64,000 bases of DNA from Pseudomonadota bacterium (lineage in GTDB: Bacteria; Pseudomonadota; Gammaproteobacteria; Burkholderiales; Burkholderiaceae_C). The position numbers and the translations under genes were made by a program. Shown here in pieces: positions 58,981 to 64,000 of the stretch (position 1 is its first letter; each line of letters begins with the position of its first letter). The notes under the pieces were generated by a model, which was not told the origin of the DNA, ran no database searches, and saw only the letters and a list, made by a program, of their open reading frames with translations. The stretch covers positions 1 through 64,000 of the forward strand of contig JAVHYA010000006.1 in the NCBI GenBank assembly GCA_031119395.1. Reading direction: 5' to 3'.

Positions 58981-60195
58981 ATGAGTTTCCAGCAAGCCCT
59001 CTCCGGCCTCAACGCGGCCAGCCGCAGCCTCGACGTGATCGGCCACAACATCGCCAATGCCGGCACCACCGGCATGAAGGCCTCGCGTGCCGAGTTCGCC
59101 GAGATCTACGCCAGCTCGGCCGGCGGCATCGGCGGCACGAACGTCGGCCTGGGCGTGGCCGTCGACACGGTCTCGCAGCAATTCACGCAGGGCAGCCTCA
59201 CCATCACCGGCAACGACCTGGACGTCGCGGTCAACGGCGCCGGTTTCTTCCAGGTGAAGGCGCCCGACGGCTCCACCGCCTACACCCGCGCCGGCAACTT
59301 CAAGCTGGACAAGGACGGCAGCATCATCACCACCTCGGGTGCCCAGGTGATGGGCTACCCCACCGACACGAAGGGCACGCGCCTGAGCTTCGACACGCAG
59401 CCGCTCAAGCTGCCCACCGGCGCACCGATCCCCGCCAAGCAGACCACCAAGATGGCCGCCGAGATCACCCTCGACGCCTCGGCCGTGGTTGCGTCCACCG
59501 CCAGCCCGCCGACGCCGCTCACCAAGTACGGCACCTCGCTCACCGCCTTCGACGCCCAGGGCCTGGAGATTCCCGTCGGCCTGTACTTCGAGAAGACGGC
59601 CAACAACACCTGGAACGTCTATACCAGCGTGAACGGCGCCGACCCTGCCACATCGACGCCCTTCACGCTGACCTTCCGCCCCGACGGCAGCCTGGACCCG
59701 GCGTCGACGGTGCCGCCGATCACGCTCACCTCGCCCAACGATCCCGCACAAACCTTCACCGCCAGCCTCGACCTGAGCAAGATGACGCAGGTCAATGCCC
59801 GCTTCGCGGTGTCGGACCTCTCGCAGGACGGCTACACCGCCGGCCAGCTCACCGGCATCAAGATCGAGAACAGCGGGATCATCACCGCGACCTATTCCAA
59901 CGGCCAGACCCAGTCGGCCGGCCAGGTCGCCCTGGTGAACTTCCGCAACGCGCAGGGCCTGGCCCCGACCGGCTCGGGCTATTGGGTCGAAACCGCCGCG
60001 TCCGGCCAGCCGGTGCGCGGCGCGCCAGGCGAAGGCACCTTCGGCCAGCTGCGCTCGGGCGCCCTGGAAGAGTCGAACGTCGACCTCACGGCCGAGCTGG
60101 TGAACATGATGACGACCCAGCGCGCCTACCAGGCCAATGCCCAGACCATCAAGACGCAGGACCAGGTCATGTCGACCCTGGTGAACCTGCGCTGA
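58981..60195 (+). CDS. flgE: Flagellar hook protein FlgE
   Basis: MSFQQALSGLNAASRSLDVIGHNIANAGTTGMKASRAEFAEIYA...LTAELVNMMTTQRAYQANAQTIKTQDQVMSTLVNLR. Confidence 0.96.
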   Translation: MSFQQALSGLNAASRSLDVIGHNIANAGTTGMKASRAEFAEIYASSAGGIGGTNVGLGVAVDTVSQQFTQGSLTITGNDLDVAVNGAGFFQVKAPDGSTAYTRAGNFKLDKDGSIITTSGAQVMGYPTDTKGTRLSFDTQPLKLPTGAPIPAKQTTKMAAEITLDASAVVASTASPPTPLTKYGTSLTAFDAQGLEIPVGLYFEKTANNTWNVYTSVNGADPATSTPFTLTFRPDGSLDPASTVPPITLTSPNDPAQTFTASLDLSKMTQVNARFAVSDLSQDGYTAGQLTGIKIENSGIITATYSNGQTQSAGQVALVNFRNAQGLAPTGSGYWVETAASGQPVRGAPGEGTFGQLRSGALEESNVDLTAELVNMMTTQRAYQANAQTIKTQDQVMSTLVNLR

Positions 60196-60220
60196 TGGGT
60201 AGACCGGCGAGCGCAGGGCC

Positions 60221-60961
60221 ATGGACCGGCTGATCTACACCGCGATGAGCGGCGCCAGCGCCGCCGCACAGCGCCAGGCGGTGCTGGCCAACAACCTGGC
60301 CAACGCGTCGACGCAGGGCTTTCGCGCCGAGCTGTCGGCCTTTCGCGCCGTGCCGCTGCGCGGCGAAGGCGCCACCACGCGGGTCTTCACCGTCGAAGCC
60401 ACGACCGGCCACGACACCCGCGCCGGCTCCGTCGAGCGCACCGGCCGCGACCTGGACCTGGCGGCGCAGGGCCAAGCCTGGTTCGCGGTGCAGGGGCTGG
60501 ACGGCACCGAGGCCTACACCCGCGGGGGTGCCTTCCAGGTGTCGCCCGAAGGAACGCTGGTCAACAGCGCCGGCCTGGTGGTGCTGTCCGACGGCGGCGC
60601 GCCGATCGACGTGCCGCAGGGCGCGCAGATCGCCGTCGGCACCGACGGCACGATCACGTCCAAGGCCGACGGCCAGCCCGCAGCGACGCTCGGGCGCATC
60701 AAACTCGCGACGGAGGATGCCGAGAACCGGCTGGTGCGCGGCGAGGATGGCCTGTTCCGCACCGCCACGCAGGAACCGCTCGCCGCAGACGCCAACGCGC
60801 GCGTGGAATCCGGCGCGCTGGAAGGCTCGAACGTCAACCCCGTCGAGGCGATGGTCGGCATGATCGCCGCCGCCCGCCAGTTCGACCAGCAGATGCGCCT
60901 TCTGCAGAACACGGAAACCGCCGACAAGGCGGCGTCACAGTTGCTGAGCATGCAGGGCTGA
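60221..60961 (+). CDS. flgF: Flagellar basal-body rod protein FlgF
   Basis: [38 protein letters not shown]; order between flgE and flgG. Confidence 0.95.
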   Translation: MDRLIYTAMSGASAAAQRQAVLANNLANASTQGFRAELSAFRAVPLRGEGATTRVFTVEATTGHDTRAGSVERTGRDLDLAAQGQAWFAVQGLDGTEAYTRGGAFQVSPEGTLVNSAGLVVLSDGGAPIDVPQGAQIAVGTDGTITSKADGQPAATLGRIKLATEDAENRLVRGEDGLFRTATQEPLAADANARVESGALEGSNVNPVEAMVGMIAAARQFDQQMRLLQNTETADKAASQLLSMQG

Positions 60962-60981
60962 AACCCACCACCGGACCCAAA

Positions 60982-61764
60982 ATGATCAACTCCCTCTGGA
61001 TCTCGAAGACCGGGATGGAAGCCCAGCAGACGCAGCTGGACGTCATCTCGCACAACCTCGCGAACGTCTCGACCACCGGCTTCAAGCGAGCCAATGCGGT
61101 GTTCGAGGACCTGATGTACCAGAACCTGCGCCAGGTCGGCGCCAACAGCACCGAGCAGTCCCAGTTGCCCACCGGGTTGCAGCTCGGCCTGGGGGTCCGC
61201 ACCGTGGCCACCAGCCGCGCCTTCACGCAAGGCAGCATGCAGCAGACCAACAACCAGCTCGATGTGGCGATCAAGGGCAACGGATTCTTCCAGGTGACCA
61301 TGCCCGACGGCACGATCGGCTACACGCGCGACGGCTCGTTCCAGGTCGATGCGCAGGGGCGCATCGTGACGTCGTCCGGGCTGCCCGTGGCCAACGGGAT
61401 CACCGTGCCGCCGACGGCAACCAACGTCAGCATCGCCAACGACGGAACCGTCACGGCCACGGTCAGCGGCAATGCCACGCCGCAGAACCTGGGCACCCTG
61501 GCCCTGGCCCATTTCATCAACCCCGCCGGCCTGGAGCCCAAGGGGGAGAACCTGTATGCCGAGACTGCCGCCTCGGGCCAGCCCAACGGCGGGACGGCCG
61601 GAACCAACGGCCTGGGCACGATCATGCAGGGATTCCTGGAGACGTCCAACGTCAACGTCGTGCAGGAGCTGGTGTCCATGATCCAGACGCAGCGCGCCTA
61701 CGAGATGAATTCCAAGGCCATCCAGACCAGCGACCAGATGCTGCAGAAGCTCGGGCAACTGTGA
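60982..61764 (+). CDS. flgG: Flagellar distal rod protein FlgG
   Basis: [71 protein letters not shown]. Confidence 0.97.
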   Translation: MINSLWISKTGMEAQQTQLDVISHNLANVSTTGFKRANAVFEDLMYQNLRQVGANSTEQSQLPTGLQLGLGVRTVATSRAFTQGSMQQTNNQLDVAIKGNGFFQVTMPDGTIGYTRDGSFQVDAQGRIVTSSGLPVANGITVPPTATNVSIANDGTVTATVSGNATPQNLGTLALAHFINPAGLEPKGENLYAETAASGQPNGGTAGTNGLGTIMQGFLETSNVNVVQELVSMIQTQRAYEMNSKAIQTSDQMLQKLGQL

Positions 61765-62471
61765 TGACCCACCGCTTCGCCGCCACCTTGCGCCTGGCCA
61801 TCGCCGCCGGTGCCGGCGCGCTCGCGCTGCTGTGCGCCGGCTGCTCGACCCTGGCGAACACGCCGCAGGTGGACATGCCGGACACCAGGACGCCGCAGGT
61901 GCTGCGAGCCAACCCGGCCCTCGCCCGCCCGAGCAACGGCAGCCTGTTCCAGACCGCCAGCTACCGGCCTCTCTTCGAGGACCGGCGCGCGCGCATGGCG
62001 GGCGACACGGTGACCATCAACATCATCGAGAACGTGTCGGCGAGCCAGAAGTCGACCTCGACGATCGACAAGAAGAGCGGCATCGACAGCAGCATCAGCG
62101 CCGTGCCCTTCCTGTCGGCCAATTCCTTCACCCGCGCCAGCGCCACCGCCGGCTCGACGCACAACTTCGCCGGCAAGGGCGGCACCGAGAGCGCCAACAC
62201 CTTCCACGGCTCGATCACCGCCACGGTCGTCGACGTGCAGCCCAACGGCCACCTGGTGGTCACCGGCGAGAAGCAGATCGGCGTGAACGAGAACGTCGAC
62301 GTGCTGCGCTTCTCCGGCACCATCGACCCGCGCGCCATCCAGGCCGGCAGCGTCGTCAGCTCGACGCAGGTCGCCAACGTGCGCATCGAATCCCGCGGGC
62401 GCGGCGCGCAGGGCGAGGCGCAGGTGATGCCTTGGCTCGGCCGCTTCTTCATGAGCGTGCTGCCCTTCTGA
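61761..62471 (+). CDS. flgH: Flagellar L-ring lipoprotein FlgH
   Basis: Lipobox [52 protein letters not shown]; ends [14 protein letters not shown]. Confidence 0.95.
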   Translation: MMTHRFAATLRLAIAAGAGALALLCAGCSTLANTPQVDMPDTRTPQVLRANPALARPSNGSLFQTASYRPLFEDRRARMAGDTVTINIIENVSASQKSTSTIDKKSGIDSSISAVPFLSANSFTRASATAGSTHNFAGKGGTESANTFHGSITATVVDVQPNGHLVVTGEKQIGVNENVDVLRFSGTIDPRAIQAGSVVSSTQVANVRIESRGRGAQGEAQVMPWLGRFFMSVLPF

Positions 62472-62482
62472 TTGCTCCTTCG

Positions 62483-63598
62483 ATGACCGGCATGTCCCGA
62501 CTTCTCACCGCCCTGGCGATCGTCCTGTCCTTCGCCGCCGCTCCCGCGCACGCCCTTCGCATCAAGGAAGTGGCAGCGGTCCAGGGCGTGCGCAGCAACC
62601 AGCTGACCGGCTACGGCCTGGTCGTGGGACTGGATGGCACGGGCGACCAGACCACCCAGATGCCCTACACGACGCAGAGCGTCGCGAACTACCTCCAGCA
62701 GCTGGGCATCACCCTGCCCGACAACCGCGCCGCGCAGCTGCAGCTCAAGAACGTGGCTGCCGTGATCGTCACGGCCGAGCTGCCCGCCTTCGCGCAGCCG
62801 GGGCAGGCACTGGACATCAACGTGGCCTCGATGGGCAATGCCAAGTCCCTCAAGGGCGGCATGCTGGTGGCCACGCCGCTGCGCGGTGCCGACGGTGAGA
62901 TCTACGCGCTCGCGCAAGGCAACGTCGTGGTTGGCGGCGCCGGCGCGGCGGCCGGTGGCAGCAAGGTGCAGATCAACCACCTGAGCGCCGGGCGCGTGCC
63001 GGGCGGGGCCCAGGTGGAACGTGCGGTGGCCACCGGCCTGAATGAAGGCGACACCATCACGCTGGGCCTGAACTCGGCCGACTTCCAGACTGCGCGCCGC
63101 GTCGCCGAGGCGGTCAATGGCCGCCTGGGCAGCGGCGCCGCACGCGCCATCGACGGGCGGACGGTGCAGGTGCGGGCGCCGACCGATGCCAACGCCCGCG
63201 TGAGCTTCATCGCGGAACTGGAAGAGCTGACGCTCGAACGCTCCGCACCGGCCGCCAAAGTGGTGATCAATGCGCGCACGGGCTCCATCGTCCTGAACCA
63301 GGCCGTCACCCTCAACCCGTGCGCCATCGCGCACGGCAACCTGTCGGTGACGATCAGCAGCACGCCGGTCATCAGCCAGCCGGCGCCCCTGTCGCGCGGA
63401 CAGACGGTGGTGGCCGAGCAGGCCAGCATCCAGATCAAGCAGGAGCCCGGCACCATGATCCAGGTGCCCAGTGCGCCCCAGCTGGCGGATGTCGTCCGGG
63501 CGCTGAACGCCCTGGGCGCCACGCCGCAGGACCTGCTCGCCATCCTGCAGGCGATCAAGGCCTCGGGGGCGCTCAACGCCGAGCTCGAGGTGATCTGA
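62483..63598 (+). CDS. flgI: Flagellar P-ring protein FlgI
   Basis: Signal peptide then LRIKEVAAVQGVRSNQLTGYGLVVGLDGTGDQTTQMPYTTQSVANYLQQLGITLP. Confidence 0.96.
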   Translation: MTGMSRLLTALAIVLSFAAAPAHALRIKEVAAVQGVRSNQLTGYGLVVGLDGTGDQTTQMPYTTQSVANYLQQLGITLPDNRAAQLQLKNVAAVIVTAELPAFAQPGQALDINVASMGNAKSLKGGMLVATPLRGADGEIYALAQGNVVVGGAGAAAGGSKVQINHLSAGRVPGGAQVERAVATGLNEGDTITLGLNSADFQTARRVAEAVNGRLGSGAARAIDGRTVQVRAPTDANARVSFIAELEELTLERSAPAAKVVINARTGSIVLNQAVTLNPCAIAHGNLSVTISSTPVISQPAPLSRGQTVVAEQASIQIKQEPGTMIQVPSAPQLADVVRALNALGATPQDLLAILQAIKASGALNAELEVI

Positions 63599-64000
63599 TG
63601 ATCAGCGGGGCCACTCCCTCGTCGACAAGCCAGGGCCTGGCGGCCGATGCGCGCTCGCTCGACGCCCTCAAGCTGGCGGCCAAGGGCAGCGACCCCAAGG
63701 CCGTCAGGGAAGCCGCGAAGCAGTTCGAATCGCTCTTCATGCGCGAGCTCATCAAGAGCATGCGCGAGGCCACGATGAAGTCGGGCCTGATGGACAGCGA
63801 CGGCGAGAAGCTCGGAACCGACCTGCTCGACCAGCAGTTCGCGGTCCAGCTCGCGGGCATGCCGGGCGGCCTGACCGATGCGATCACGCGGCAGCTCAGC
63901 CAGCAGATCCGCGCAGGCGGCCCCGACACCTCGTCGATGCCCACGCTCTCGCTCGGAGGCGCGCTGGGCGCGCGCGTGAAGACGAGCGCGACGCAGGAGG
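63598..64000 (+). CDS. flgJ: Flagellar rod assembly protein FlgJ, N-terminal part (truncated by window end)
   Basis: From ATG 63598: AKGSDPKAVREAAKQFESLFMRELIKSMREATMKSGLMDSDGEKLGTDLLDQQFAVQLA, open to the window edge. Confidence 0.9.
   Translation, partial: MISGATPSSTSQGLAADARSLDALKLAAKGSDPKAVREAAKQFESLFMRELIKSMREATMKSGLMDSDGEKLGTDLLDQQFAVQLAGMPGGLTDAITRQLSQQIRAGGPDTSSMPTLSLGGALGARVKTSATQE

Noticed and set aside
1-64000. CRISPR arrays, transposases, integrases, prophage or toxin-antitoxin/defence genes
   Set aside because: No regularly spaced repeat array and no such protein motifs were seen in any plausible ORF.
1-64000. tRNA or rRNA genes
   Set aside because: No convincing cloverleaf or rRNA sequence noticed by eye; a tRNAscan/Infernal run would be decisive.

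Overview
GC-rich chromosomal segment of a betaproteobacterium. Comamonadaceae-like (Variovorax/Acidovorax-type) is inferred from Bug-type binding proteins, flagellar gene order and intergenic repeat style. No rRNA, tRNA, CRISPR, phage or transposase genes were recognised. Part A (~0.35-25 kb) is an accessory catabolic region: a two-component system, Ohr, an FMN reductase, an IclR-linked operon encoding the lower half of a meta-cleavage-like pathway (flavin reductase, Bug, RidA, amidohydrolase, FAH-family, HpaH-like hydratase, HpaI-like aldolase) with no visible ring-attacking enzyme, then an apparently complete oxidative hexuronate/aldarate pathway (uronate dehydrogenase, lactonase, GarD, GudD, KdgD, semialdehyde dehydrogenase, TRAP transporter) around a GntR/FadR-type regulator. 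Part B (~25-31 kb) holds two overlapping c-di-GMP genes and an atypical LuxR-type response regulator whose phosphoacceptor Asp appears replaced by Glu. Part C (~31-64 kb) is a nearly continuous flagellar locus (fliR to fliF, fliE, fliT/S/D/C, flhDC, motAB, flhBAF, fliA, flgN/M/A, flgB to flgJ, the last truncated by the window). Best leads: the orphan catabolic operon with its palindromic operator, the D-to-E receiver, a candidate sigma-28 promoter in front of the c-di-GMP genes, repeated elements upstream of flhDC, a shared CCCGAATAAT box before flagellar operons, and a four-copy intergenic hairpin repeat.
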